Translations under genes and position numbers: made by a program
Source: JADJPO01 sp046330955
GTDB lineage: Bacteria > Actinomycetota > Actinomycetes > Actinomycetales > Kineosporiaceae
NCBI GenBank assembly: GCA_046330955.1
Contig: JAXLRT010000018.1
Span: 1-64,000, forward strand
DNA length: 64,000 nucleotides
Reading direction: 5' to 3'
Shown here: one piece after another, positions 32,951 through 41,983 of the stretch
Layout of the letters: every line of letters starts with the position of its first letter
Numbering within the stretch: the first letter of the stretch is position 1
The notes under the pieces: generated by a model
Databases searched by the model: none
Seen by the model: only the letters and a program-made list of their open reading frames with translations
Told to the model about the DNA's origin: nothing

Positions 32951-35900
32951 ATCTGCTCCTGTGGTGTCGGGGCGGTTGTGCCGTAGCCGGTTGTCGACAG
33001 GGGGGAACCGACGGCAGCGGACGCCGGGGACGCCGCCTGCCGGGGACTGATGCCGCCGAGCCCGCGCCCGGCGCTGGCGCCGCGCAGGAAGCCGGCCATC
33101 GTGCTGCGGACCGCTTCGGCGCTACGTGGCCGAGCGTCCGGCTCCGCCACCGCCATCTCGGGCACCACGGGGGACGGCGCGACCTCGGCCGCCGGGGACG
33201 CCGCGGGCGTGCGCTTGGTCAGGGCGGCGGGCGAGCCGCCACCCACCTCGGGCCGGTACGAGGCCAACATGCTCAGTTCGGACAGCGCCGTCGAGGCCAG
33301 CTCGGCGCGCTCCGAGGGTCCGGCCGGTGGAACCGGCTCGGCAGGCGCCGACGGCATCGACGACATCGACGGCATCGACGACATCGACGGCATCGACGAC
33401 ACCGACGGCACCGACCTGGTCTGGGCGCTGCGGGATCCCCAGTCCGCCTCGGACACAGCCACCGGCGGGAGCAGCGGGGCAACCTGATCGACGTGGTCAT
33501 CCTCGGACCGCTGCAGTCGGCCGCGGCGTCCGAACCGGCCGAGCGAGAACCCTCCGTGCTGGCGTTGCGGCAGCACATCCATGGTGACCGGCATCGTCGA
33601 CGCCAGGGGTACGGCCTGCTGGGCCTGCGGAGCGGGCTCACTCGGCGGTGCGACGTCCGCGACCTCGGCAGGCGGGGGAGGCACCACGAAGGCCGGGGGC
33701 GGCACCTGCCCCGTGGTCAGTTCGTAGCCGTACCCCCCGGGCGGGGGCGGAATCTGGAAGCCGTGGTCGGCCGTGCCCGCCGGCCGCTCCGCCCCGTACT
33801 GGCTGCCGTATCCGGCGACCGGGAACGGCGGCGCGACCGGCAGGGCGGCGACGTCCTCGACCGGCGCGACCCCGAACGGGGCGGACGGCGCGAGAGGTGC
33901 GGCCGGGCGGCGGCGGGGCAACGGCGGCACGGAGCCGGCCGGCTCCCCCGGGTCGGCCGCATCGACGGGTTCCGGCAGGGCGAGCGGTTCCGGCGCGGCG
34001 TTCGCCGGCGGCATCGAGAGGGGCTCGGGCAGCACGGGCGGTTCGGGGAACATGGGCGGTTCGGGGAAGGCGGGCGGTTCGGTCAGCGTGACGGGTTCCG
34101 GCAACACGAGCGGCTCCGGCCGGGGGAACGGTTCGGGCAGCGCGGGCGGTTGCGGGACGTCGTCCACCGGCGTCTCGGGACGTCGCAGGATCACGGGCGG
34201 AGGGTTCTCCACGCTCGCCACGTCGATCTGGTGGATCACGCCGGTGGCGGCCGGCGACGAGCCCTCGACGAACACCACGCCGGGCAGCTCGACGATCGCG
34301 ACGGTGCCGCCGCCGGGGGCGTTCTGCAGCCACACCCGCGCGCCGAGGCGCGCCGCCAGCCGGGCCACGACGTACAGGCCGAGACGTTGCACCCCGGAGG
34401 TGTTGACCGGCACCAGCACCGAGGAATCGACGTCCGCCAGCCGCTGATTGGCGGCGGCCAGATCCTCCGGCGACAGCCCCAGCCCCTTGTCGAGCACGCT
34501 GATCTGGACGCCGTGGGGCGATCCGTGGGTCGAGACGACGACCGGCGTGGTCGGCTCGGAGAAGTTGGTGGCGTTCTCGATCAGCTCGGCGACCAGGTGG
34601 GCGGCGGGCAATGTCAGGTGGGCCACGACCAGGGGGTTCATCCCGGTGTCGAGCTTCACTCGCTCGTAGTGCTCGACCTCGCTGATCGCGGTGCGGATGA
34701 CGTCCGTCAGCGGCATCGCCGAGCGGGCGCGCCGTCCCGAGTCGATCCCGGCCAACACCAGCAGGCTCTCGGCATTGCGGCGCATCCGGGTCGCCAGGTG
34801 GTCGAGGCGGAACAGGTTCTGCAGGGCGTCCGGGTCCTCCTCGCTGCGCTCGAGCCGATCGATGAACGACAACTGGCGCGCGAGCAGCACCTGGTTGCGC
34901 CGCGCGACGTTGACGAACGTCTCGGCCAGGGCCGAACGCAACTGCGCCTGCTGGCGCGCGATGTCGAGCACGGTGTCCTGCACCTCGGCGAACGCCGCGG
35001 CCACGGCACCCACCTCGTCCTCGGAGTCCTGCTCGACGGTGGGCAGTTCGGCGGACGGCGCGCCGCGCACCGAGATCGCCTCGACCGCGGCCGGCAGTTC
35101 CTCGCGGGTCAGCGTGGTGACCTCGGCCAGCCGGCGCAGCGGCGCCGTGATCCGCCGGGACTGCATCAGCGCCAGCAGCACCATCAGACCCACCAGCGCC
35201 ACGGCGACACCGGCGACCAGGGCAGCGCGTTGACCTGCGGATTCCGCCGACGACTGCGCCTCGGTCGAGGCGTCGGCCGCCACGGCGTGGGCCAGTCGCC
35301 GCAGCGCCTCGGTCTGATCGTCGGCGATCGCCGTCCACACCTCGCTGGTGATGGCGTTCTGGCCGTCCGAGACCTGCAGGCGATCGGCCAGCTCGAGGAA
35401 GGCGGCCGCCGCGGCCAGGGCCTGCTGCTGCACCTGTGGCTCCACCACGCTGCCGCTCGACTTGAACGCGGCGAGGGCTCGAGCGTGATCGGCCAGGGCC
35501 ACCGCCAGATCGGCCTTCTCGTCCGGGGTGGCCCCGCCGGTGCTGATGGCGGTGCCCCCGACGAGTTGGGCGGTGGCGGCGGCCTCGACCGCGCGGTTCA
35601 GCAACGTGACCGCGGCGAAGCGTCGGGCCAGCGTACGGTCGGCCAGGGCGTCGCCCACGGCGCCGGCGAGTTCGACGTCGGCCGCGATGATGTCGGAGTA
35701 CCCCGAGCGGATCCGGTCGGGGCTACCCCCGGCGTCGACGGTGCGGCGTTGCTCCGCGACCTGGGCATTGATCTGCTGCACGTGGTCGATCACGGAGGCG
35801 ACCTGCGGCACCGCACCACCGAGGTCGCCGTCCCGCAACACGCTGGCCAGCGCCACCAGCTCACGATCGGAGGCGGCCCGCAGGCTGGTCAGTTGCGTGG

Positions 35901-36156
35901 TGGAGGGCGTGATCGACGCCAGGCGTTCGCGCTGCAACGCCGTGATCGTCCGGGTGACCTGATCCTGGGCGTCGGCGAAGTCACCGACCTCGCGCGCGAC
36001 GCGGACCTGGTGCAGGGAATCGAGCGTCTCGCTGCCCGCGACGACGGCCAAGAGGGTGACGGGCAGCGCCAGAACGGCAAGGACCTTCCATCGAATGCCC
36101 AGCTGTCGACGCATCGAGGCCCTTTCCGATCGGCGCAGCGCTTCCCTGGCGCCCAT
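32947..36156 (-). CDS. cvnA: NIT-domain sensor histidine kinase (CvnA-like)
   Basis: A membrane kinase, 1069 residues from ATG 36156 (behind GAGGA); ATG 36114 is an equal alternative. TM1 (KVLAVLALPVTLLAVVAG) is followed by an extracellular all-helical NIT domain (about 40-305), then TM2 near residues 305-325 and a HAMP region. The kinase core has ELIENATNFSEP (N box) and LDKGLGLSPEDL (G box). The phospho-acceptor His region is atypical, as usual in conservons. About 420 C-terminal residues are disordered, with LPEP/FPEPP repeats and Met-Pro-Ser repeats. NIT domains sense nitrate or nitrite in some proteins; the ligand here is not known. It is divergent from the mobA-like gene. Confidence 0.9.
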   Translation of the reverse strand: MGAREALRRSERASMRRQLGIRWKVLAVLALPVTLLAVVAGSETLDSLHQVRVAREVGDFADAQDQVTRTITALQRERLASITPSTTQLTSLRAASDRELVALASVLRDGDLGGAVPQVASVIDHVQQINAQVAEQRRTVDAGGSPDRIRSGYSDIIAADVELAGAVGDALADRTLARRFAAVTLLNRAVEAAATAQLVGGTAISTGGATPDEKADLAVALADHARALAAFKSSGSVVEPQVQQQALAAAAAFLELADRLQVSDGQNAITSEVWTAIADDQTEALRRLAHAVAADASTEAQSSAESAGQRAALVAGVAVALVGLMVLLALMQSRRITAPLRRLAEVTTLTREELPAAVEAISVRGAPSAELPTVEQDSEDEVGAVAAAFAEVQDTVLDIARQQAQLRSALAETFVNVARRNQVLLARQLSFIDRLERSEEDPDALQNLFRLDHLATRMRRNAESLLVLAGIDSGRRARSAMPLTDVIRTAISEVEHYERVKLDTGMNPLVVAHLTLPAAHLVAELIENATNFSEPTTPVVVSTHGSPHGVQISVLDKGLGLSPEDLAAANQRLADVDSSVLVPVNTSGVQRLGLYVVARLAARLGARVWLQNAPGGGTVAIVELPGVVFVEGSSPAATGVIHQIDVASVENPPPVILRRPETPVDDVPQPPALPEPFPRPEPLVLPEPVTLTEPPAFPEPPMFPEPPVLPEPLSMPPANAAPEPLALPEPVDAADPGEPAGSVPPLPRRRPAAPLAPSAPFGVAPVEDVAALPVAPPFPVAGYGSQYGAERPAGTADHGFQIPPPPGGYGYELTTGQVPPPAFVVPPPPAEVADVAPPSEPAPQAQQAVPLASTMPVTMDVLPQRQHGGFSLGRFGRRGRLQRSEDDHVDQVAPLLPPVAVSEADWGSRSAQTRSVPSVSSMPSMSSMPSMSSMPSAPAEPVPPAGPSERAELASTALSELSMLASYRPEVGGGSPAALTKRTPAASPAAEVAPSPVVPEMAVAEPDARPRSAEAVRSTMAGFLRGASAGRGLGGISPRQAASPASAAVGSPLSTTGYGTTAPTPQEQM
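33350..33412. repeat. 18-bp tandem repeat inside cvnA
   Basis: The unit GACGGCATCGACGACATC is repeated three and a half times with little change. On the coding strand it reads Ser-Met-Pro-Ser-Met-Ser in the disordered tail of the kinase. Near-identity of the units suggests recent slippage and possible length variation between strains. Confidence 0.9.
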
Positions 36157-36246
36157 GTGTTCCTCGGCCACTCGGTGTGCGCGCCGAACCCCCTGGACGG
36201 CGATGTCACCTGTTCGCCGCACTCCGCGCCGGGGGAGACTGCCCGG

Positions 36247-36975
36247 GTGAGTTCGCATCCGTCGTCCGGGGTCGGTCTGATCGTGGTGGCCGGCGGCCGA
36301 TCGTCCCGCTGGGCAGGGGTGGACAAAACCGCCCAACTGCTGCTCGGTCGGCCGGTGCTGCGGCACGTGGTGACCGCCGGCGTGGCGGGGATCCAGGCCG
36401 GGATCCAGGCGGCGATCCGGTCGACGATCCAGGCAGAGATCGAGGCCCCGGACGACGCCGCGCCGCCACCCGTGGTGATCGTCGCCCCCGCCGCGCACCC
36501 GGCTCGGGGGCAGATCGACCGAGAGCATCCTCAGGTGCGCTGGACGGTGGAACAGCCGGCCGGTGGAGGTCCGGTCGCTGCCCTGGCGGCGGGGCTCGCA
36601 ACGCTCGCCGAGCCCTGGGCGGGGCTCCTGCCGGACCGACTGCCGGACCTCGTCGTCGTCCTGGCCGGGGACATGCCCGGCGTCCGGACGGCGGTGACCC
36701 GGCTGGTCGCGGCAGCGCGAGCCGAGCCGGACGGCGCGGGGATGGCGGGCGTGGTCGGTGTCGATCCGGACGGCGTGCGCCAGCCGCTGCTGGCGATCTA
36801 TCGCCGGACTCCGCTGGCCGAGGCACTGGCCGGGCTGCCGGTGGCTCACGCGTCGATGCGCTCGCTGCTGGCCGGGCTGAGGCTGGGGACGCTGCCGGTC
36901 ACTGCGCGAGAGGCGCTCGACCTCGACACCCCACAGGCCTTGGCCGTGGCTCGGCAGGACCTGCTGGATTCGTGA
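36247..36975 (+). CDS. MobA-like NTP transferase
   Basis: A 242-residue protein starting at GTG 36247 after GGGGGAG. The nucleotide-binding signature VVAGGRSSRWAGVDKTAQLL matches the LxxGxSxRxGxDK pattern of molybdenum cofactor guanylyltransferase. DLVVVLAGDMPGVRT holds the metal-binding Asp. GVRQPLLAIYRR and HASMRSLLAGLRL are the usual C-terminal segments. An extra GIQAGIQAAIRSTIQAEIEA stretch sits in a loop near residue 60. Catalysis would join GMP or CMP to molybdopterin. No other molybdenum gene is near. MobA is the likeliest family, but a related sugar or cofactor transferase is not excluded. Confidence 0.8.
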   Translation: MSSHPSSGVGLIVVAGGRSSRWAGVDKTAQLLLGRPVLRHVVTAGVAGIQAGIQAAIRSTIQAEIEAPDDAAPPPVVIVAPAAHPARGQIDREHPQVRWTVEQPAGGGPVAALAAGLATLAEPWAGLLPDRLPDLVVVLAGDMPGVRTAVTRLVAAARAEPDGAGMAGVVGVDPDGVRQPLLAIYRRTPLAEALAGLPVAHASMRSLLAGLRLGTLPVTAREALDLDTPQALAVARQDLLDS

Positions 36976-36997
36976 GCAGGAGGCTAGATTCCTGGGC

Positions 36998-37975
36998 ATG
37001 AGAGCCGTCGTGGTGACCGCCCCGGGTGGGCCGGAGATGATGACCGTGGCCGATGTCCCGGAGCCGGTGGCCGGGCCGGGAGAGGTGGTGCTCGACGTCG
37101 CGGCGAGCGCCGTGAACCGGGCCGACATCATGCAGCGGATGGGTCACTACCCGCCGCCGCCCGGGGCTCCGGAGTGGCTCGGGCTGGAGGCCAGCGGCAC
37201 CGTGGCCGCCGTCGGGGACGGCGTCGAGGGCTGGGCGGTGGGCGACGAGGCGTGTGCACTGCTGGCCGGCGGCGGCTACGCCGAGCGGGTCGCGGTGCCG
37301 GCGGGACAGCTGATGCCGGTTCCGGCCGGAGTGTCCCTGGTGGACGCCGCCGCGCTGCCCGAGGTCACCTGCACGGTGTGGAGCAACGTCTTCATGCTGG
37401 CGCGGTTGCGTCCGACCGAGACGCTGCTGGTACACGGCGGGTCCAGTGGAATCGGCACGATGGCGATCCAGCTGGCGCGCCAGATCGGGGCGACCGTGGC
37501 AGTGACCGCCGGGTCGGCCGACAAGCTGGCGCGCTGCGCCGAACTCGGCGCCACGGTGCTGGTCAACTACCGCGAGCAGGACTTCGTGGACGTCGTCCGC
37601 GAGGCCACCGGCGGCCGCGGAGCCGACGTGATACTCGACAACATGGGCGCGAAGTACCTGGGGCGCAACGTATCTCTGCTCGCCACCAATGGCCGGCTGG
37701 TGGTGATCGGACTGCAGGGTGGACGCACGGCCGAGCTCGATCTGGGGCTGCTGCTGTCCAAGCGCGCGGCGGTGCTGGCGACGTCACTGCGGTCGCGTCC
37801 GGCGGATGAGAAGGCGTCCATCGTGGCCAGCGTGGTGGAGCACGTGTGGCCGCTGATCACCGATGGCGTGGTGAAACCCGTGATCCACGAACGCTTTCCG
37901 CTGGATCAGGCGGCCGAGGCACACCGGCTGGTCGAGTCGTCCGGCCACGTCGGCAAGGTGCTGCTCACGCTCTGA
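36998..37975 (+). CDS. NAD(P)H:quinone oxidoreductase, zinc-independent MDR family
   Basis: A 325-residue medium-chain reductase of the quinone oxidoreductase (PIG3-like) group. AGGAGG lies 12 bp before the ATG. The catalytic-domain landmarks are ASAVNRADIMQRMGHYPPPP and LGLEASGTVAAVG. The NADPH fold is GGSSGIGTMAIQLARQIGA, with YREQDFVDVV and FPLDQAAEAHRLVESSGHVG at the end. No zinc-binding Cys set is present, as expected for the group. It reduces quinones or enones with NADPH. It follows the mobA-like gene by 22 bp, probably as an operon. Confidence 0.92.
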   Translation: MRAVVVTAPGGPEMMTVADVPEPVAGPGEVVLDVAASAVNRADIMQRMGHYPPPPGAPEWLGLEASGTVAAVGDGVEGWAVGDEACALLAGGGYAERVAVPAGQLMPVPAGVSLVDAAALPEVTCTVWSNVFMLARLRPTETLLVHGGSSGIGTMAIQLARQIGATVAVTAGSADKLARCAELGATVLVNYREQDFVDVVREATGGRGADVILDNMGAKYLGRNVSLLATNGRLVVIGLQGGRTAELDLGLLLSKRAAVLATSLRSRPADEKASIVASVVEHVWPLITDGVVKPVIHERFPLDQAAEAHRLVESSGHVGKVLLTL

Positions 37976-37984
37976 GACATCGAC

Positions 37985-39837
37985 TCAGAACGGCGGTGGC
38001 TCACCCTCGGGACGGCGCGCCTGCCGCGGGAGCGGCCAGGCACCCGGCAGGTCGCCTTCGGCTGCCAACGGTGGTGGGGTGTCGGGTGGTTCGCTGACGG
38101 TGTGCCCGGACGGCGTGCGCCAGGTGATCTGTCCGGTCACCGGGTCGAGGGTCGGGGTGAACCCGGCGTGGGTCTTCAGTAGGTGGTGGAACCGGCACAG
38201 AGGCGCCAGGTTCTGCTCGCTGGTCGGGCCGCCCTTGCCGTGGGCGGTGACGTGGTCGAGGTCGGCGTCGATCGCGGGCCGTCCGCATCCGGGGTGGGAA
38301 CACCGTGGCCGGTTGGCCTTCACCAACGCCTTCACGAACGGCGACGGCGTGTACCCAGGGTCGGTGGCGGCGCGTCCGATGGCGATCAGGGTGCCGTAGG
38401 TCGGGGAGTCGGGTCGGTCGTCGAGGACCTGGCAGCGCCAGATCGCCCGCTTCCCGTACTTGTCGAGGATCGCGGCCAGGGCGTCGGTGGGGATCGGCCC
38501 GTGGCCGGCAGCTTCGACCCATCCGGTGCCGGTGGGTGGTGGCTTGCCCGCCCAGAGTGCGGCGAGGACCTGGAACGGGATGGTCACGTTCAACGCCACC
38601 TTGGGTTCGACCCGGATCCCCGGGCAGGCCGGCGGTGGGGGGCTGATGGCATCGCCGCCGAGCAGACTGCCGGTCGTCCCCTTCGGTGCGGAGGCGTCGT
38701 GGGTGGCGCAGGGTCCGTCGTGGTCGGTGCCGGTCGGGTGGGTAGGAGTGGGGTGATGGTGTCGGGGTCGGTGATCAGGTCGAACACGATCTGCGCCATC
38801 GACGCCGCCTGCCGCTCCCGCGCCGCCGCTGACCCACCGGTCGATGCCGAAGCGGTGCCCGTGGCCGACCCCGTCGGGCAGGCCGCGGCCTGCACCCGGT
38901 GCAGCAACGCGGCGTGCAGGTCGGCGATGCTCGTGATCGACCCCCGGTACGTCAGTGCGGCCCGGCCGTAGCCCTGCTGGCTGACCTTCACCGAGTCCTT
39001 CTCCGCCGCCGCGTCGTCCAGGATCCGCCGGTAGGCGCCCGGGTCGGCCTGCGCGATCAACCGCTCGACCCGATTCCGCAACCCCACAACCCCCAGCTGC
39101 TCGGCCACCGGCAGGATCATCTTCTCCACCCAGTCCCGCGCCCGACCCGCCTCCAGCCGTTCGGTCTGCCGCGCGATGTCCCGCGCCCGAGTCGTGGAGA
39201 TCGTCCCCTCCAGCAGCGCTCGGTACAGCCGACCGTGCTCCTCCGGCCACGTCGCCAACATCTCCACCCGCGCCCGCAACCCCGACGGGCTGGTCCGTGC
39301 GACGGCCGCGACCTCTTCGATCGCCGCGGTCAAGGCACGTTCCTCGGGGTCACGGACCCACTCGGGCAGCTTCGTCTCCAGGTTCAGATCCAGTTCGTGC
39401 GGGTGGCGTGCCTGGTAGCGCCAGGCGAGTTCGCGGGTGAGTTGGGCTTGGGTGAGTTCGATGTGGGTGATCGCCTGCCGACACGCCACCGCCGCTGACA
39501 CCACCTCCGCGTCACTGAGTCCCGACGGCTGCGACTGCGCCAACGTCACCGCAGCCACGGTCACCAGCGACGGCTCGACATTGCCCGGCTTCAGGAACGT
39601 CCGACAGATCCGCCCCGCCACAGCGTCACGGTCGTCCTCGTTCTCCGGTCCACCGTCGCCGAACCAGCTCCACACCGCATCCCGCGCCGACAACCGCGCG
39701 GCCTCGACGTCCAGCTGTTCCTGCTGTTCGGCCACCTGTGCCCGCAGCGCCTCGACCTCGACGCGCAACGCGTCGTTCTCGACCCCGAGCCGAGCGATCT
39801 CGGCGTCGGCGTCGTGCAGTAGGTCGGGCATGAACAT
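37985..39837 (-). pseudogene. DUF222/HNH endonuclease gene split by a frameshift
   Basis: The N-terminal DUF222 part reads from ATG 39837 with a coiled head (LLHDADAEIARLGVENDALR), then DUF222 signatures to about ITPLLPTRPAPTT. The rest, including GGDAISPPPPACPGIRVEPK and the HNH nuclease motif (CSHPGCGRPAIDADLDH...NLAPLCRFHH), is in another frame and ends at 37985. The shift lies in the Pro/Thr-rich linker at about 38640-38750. Without it the protein would be about 617 residues, normal for the family associated with 13E12-type repeats. HNH catalytic residues are intact, so a frame correction would restore a full nuclease. Sequencing error in the GC-rich linker is possible. A LexA-like box precedes it. 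Confidence 0.8.
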
Positions 39838-39850
39838 GCATCCATTCTAG

Positions 39851-39866
39851 TCGAACAGATGTTCTA
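39851..39866 (-). promoter_or_regulatory. LexA (SOS) box upstream of the HNH gene
   Basis: TCGAACAGATGTTCTA differs at one position in a half-site from the actinomycete SOS consensus TCGAAC-N4-GTTCGA. It is placed 14 bp before the start codon. DNA damage would then induce the HNH nuclease gene, as reported for other DUF222 genes. Confidence 0.75.
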
Positions 39867-39937
39867 TGAACAGCGATTGATTCGGTCAATTTCCTTCTAC
39901 GCCAAGCATTTTCGCATCGCTGGAGCTCGGACGTCGG

Positions 39938-41480
39938 TCATCCTGTGCGGAGCTTGTCCCCGACGTCTCCCAGGTAGAGCCCACCGGGACCGATGAGGCG
40001 CAGTTGGGCGAAGCTGGTGTCCCCCGCGCGGAAGGCGAACAGCTGTTGGCCGGTCGCCAAGCGGGTCAGCGGAATCGAGGTGGCCCGGACCCCGGGCGCC
40101 GGCACGTAGTCGAGCCGTGTCACGGAGGCCGAGACGAATCCCTCGACCTGCTCGGAGCCGTTCACCTGCCCCATCGAATAGTTGATCTTCATGTCCTCCC
40201 ACAACGGAGCCGCGAAGCACTTCGGTGGGTCGAACTCCGTCCCGTTGGGGGCGTCCACCGGCATGGTCCACGGGTTCACGCCCGGCGGACACAGCGGTAA
40301 CCCACCGGACACAACGGCGAATGCCTCCTGGGGAGGCAGCGGCCGCAACCGCGGATCCGGCCCGCCTGGAACTGGCAGTAGGGCAAAGAACAGCAAGCCG
40401 AGCACCAGCGCAGGCACCCACGACAATCGACCACGAGCCGTCACGTCGCCCACCGATACTCGCCCGGCGGCACTGGTCCGAGTGCCCCGCACCAGCTCCC
40501 GGAACCCGGCCACACACAACACCGCCACCGCCAACCCCCGCGCATTCCCCACCAGGAACAGCGCATGGTCGCCCACCGGCAGCCTGGCCACCACGTCGAC
40601 CAGGCCCACCGTCATCACCGCCAGCAGCATCACCCCGGCCACCCGGCGAATCGGCTCGCTGCCGCCGATCAGCAGCATGGCCGCCAGCACGGTCCAGAAC
40701 TGGTGATGGGTCCACGACACCGGCGACGCGGCCACGGTGGCGCAGCCGACCAGCACCGCCGCGTGCGTCCGCAACCCCGCCTGCTCCAGGCCCGGGCGCG
40801 CCACAGCGCCGCGCCGCACAACGCCACCAGAACCACTCCCCACACCACCGGCCGGACGTGGCCGGCACGCCGGAACGCAACAGCATGCCGTTGACCGACT
40901 GATTGCCCAGTGCGGCCAGCTCCCCGATGCGCGAGGTGGTCTTCACCGCGGACGTCCAGTAGACCCAACTGGTCTGCGGCCACACCACGGCGGCGAGAAC
41001 CGTTGCGCCCGTGAAGGTTCCGGCCGCCACGGCCGCCTCGCGACGCCGTCCGGCCAGCAGGTGGGACGCCACGAACAACAGTGGCGTGAGCTTGATCGCG
41101 GCAGCCAACCCGATGAGCACCCCGCGATAGCGCGCCGGCAGCACCCCCAGGGCATCGGCCAGCACGGCCACCACCAGGAACACGCTCACCTGCCCGAACC
41201 GCACGTTGCTCTGCCCCGGGGCACTGAGCAGCAGGGCGACGGCACCCGCCCAGGTCAGCGCCGTCCGCGACGTCACGTCCGGCCGCGACATCACGGCCGA
41301 TACCGGCCAGTGGCTCACCACCAGCCGGGCGAGCACGACGAAGGCGAGCAGGGTGGCCGCCGTCCAGACCACGCCCACGACCGCCTCGGGCAGCCGGCCG
41401 AGGGGATGGAAGGTGAGCAGCGCGAAGGGCGGGTAGGTGAACGGATCGCCGTTGGCGGCATGGAAGTCGTACGGCGGCAA
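39938..41480 (-). pseudogene. Decayed GT87-type mannosyltransferase gene
   Basis: Three frames together spell one DUF2029/GT87 membrane glycosyltransferase. Frame one (to about 40870) has DPFTYPPFALLTFHPLG, AAIKLTPLLFVASHLLAG and LGNQSVNGMLLRSGVPA. A short middle part (PVVWGVVLVALCGAALW) is in a second frame. The rest (LEQAGLRTHAAVLV, SPVSWTHHQFWTVLAAMLLI) is in a third, ending at 39938. Two single-base losses about 60 nt apart explain the shifts. The N-terminus is also missing: open frame A continues upstream without a start codon. A homologous gene at 60-61 kb is intact. Family members use polyprenyl-phosphate mannose outside the membrane. The C-terminal 130 residues look like an added extracytoplasmic domain. 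Confidence 0.72.
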
Positions 41481-41758
41481 TCCCGCCTGCAGTTGACGGA
41501 CGGCACCCAGCTGTCGGCCAAGGGGCGGCCAACCGCGTCCTGATCCACGCGGCGGGCCACTCCTTGGCCGCCCCCGGTACCGACACAGACGCGCCGGCGC
41601 GCCCGAAGGTTGCCCTCATCCGCCGACGAATGGGTCACGATGAGATAACGGGCACTGCATCCCCCGACCAGCCCCGCCGGTTGATCGTCAGGGTGCAGAC
41701 TCGTGCCACCGACCGACACCGGTCGCGCCACGCAGGCAACCACGAAGGGGTGGACACC

Positions 41759-41983
41759 ATGGCGGTATCGATCAATCTGGACAAGGCGCTGGACAAGGCC
41801 TGGGAGGGCAAGTCCCTCGACGAGATCCTGGCCGCACCGGTCTCGGCTCTCGCCGGCGTGACCGACGCGGACGCCGAGCACCTGAACGCCGCATTCGGCA
41901 TCAAGACCGTGCGCGACCTCGGAGCCAACAAGTACTTCGCCGTCGCGGGCGTGCTGGTGGCGCTCAGCGGTCACGCCGGCTGA
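41759..41983 (+). CDS. Small helix-hairpin-helix-like protein
   Basis: A 74-residue protein starting at ATG 41759 behind AAGGGG. It contains a helix-hairpin-helix-like core, LAGVTDADAEHLNAAFGIKT followed by VRDLGANKYF, as in DUF4332-type proteins. It begins with SINLDKALDKAWEGKSL. No catalytic residues are evident. It overlaps the 3' end of ahpF by 13 bp tail-to-tail. A nucleic-acid-binding or adaptor role is only a guess from the fold. The 275 bp before it hold no other gene. Confidence 0.7.
   Translation: MAVSINLDKALDKAWEGKSLDEILAAPVSALAGVTDADAEHLNAAFGIKTVRDLGANKYFAVAGVLVALSGHAG

Noticed and set aside
33350..33412. Possible CRISPR-like array
   Set aside because: The repeats are contiguous 18-bp units with no spacers and lie in coding sequence.
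33493..36246. Long in-frame extension upstream of the mobA-like gene
   Set aside because: It is antisense to cvnA with biased composition. GTG 36247 has a good RBS and gives the normal MobA N-terminus.
38640..38750. Programmed ribosomal frameshift in the HNH gene
   Set aside because: No slippery heptamer or downstream structure typical of programmed shifts could be pointed to. A mutation or sequence error is simpler.
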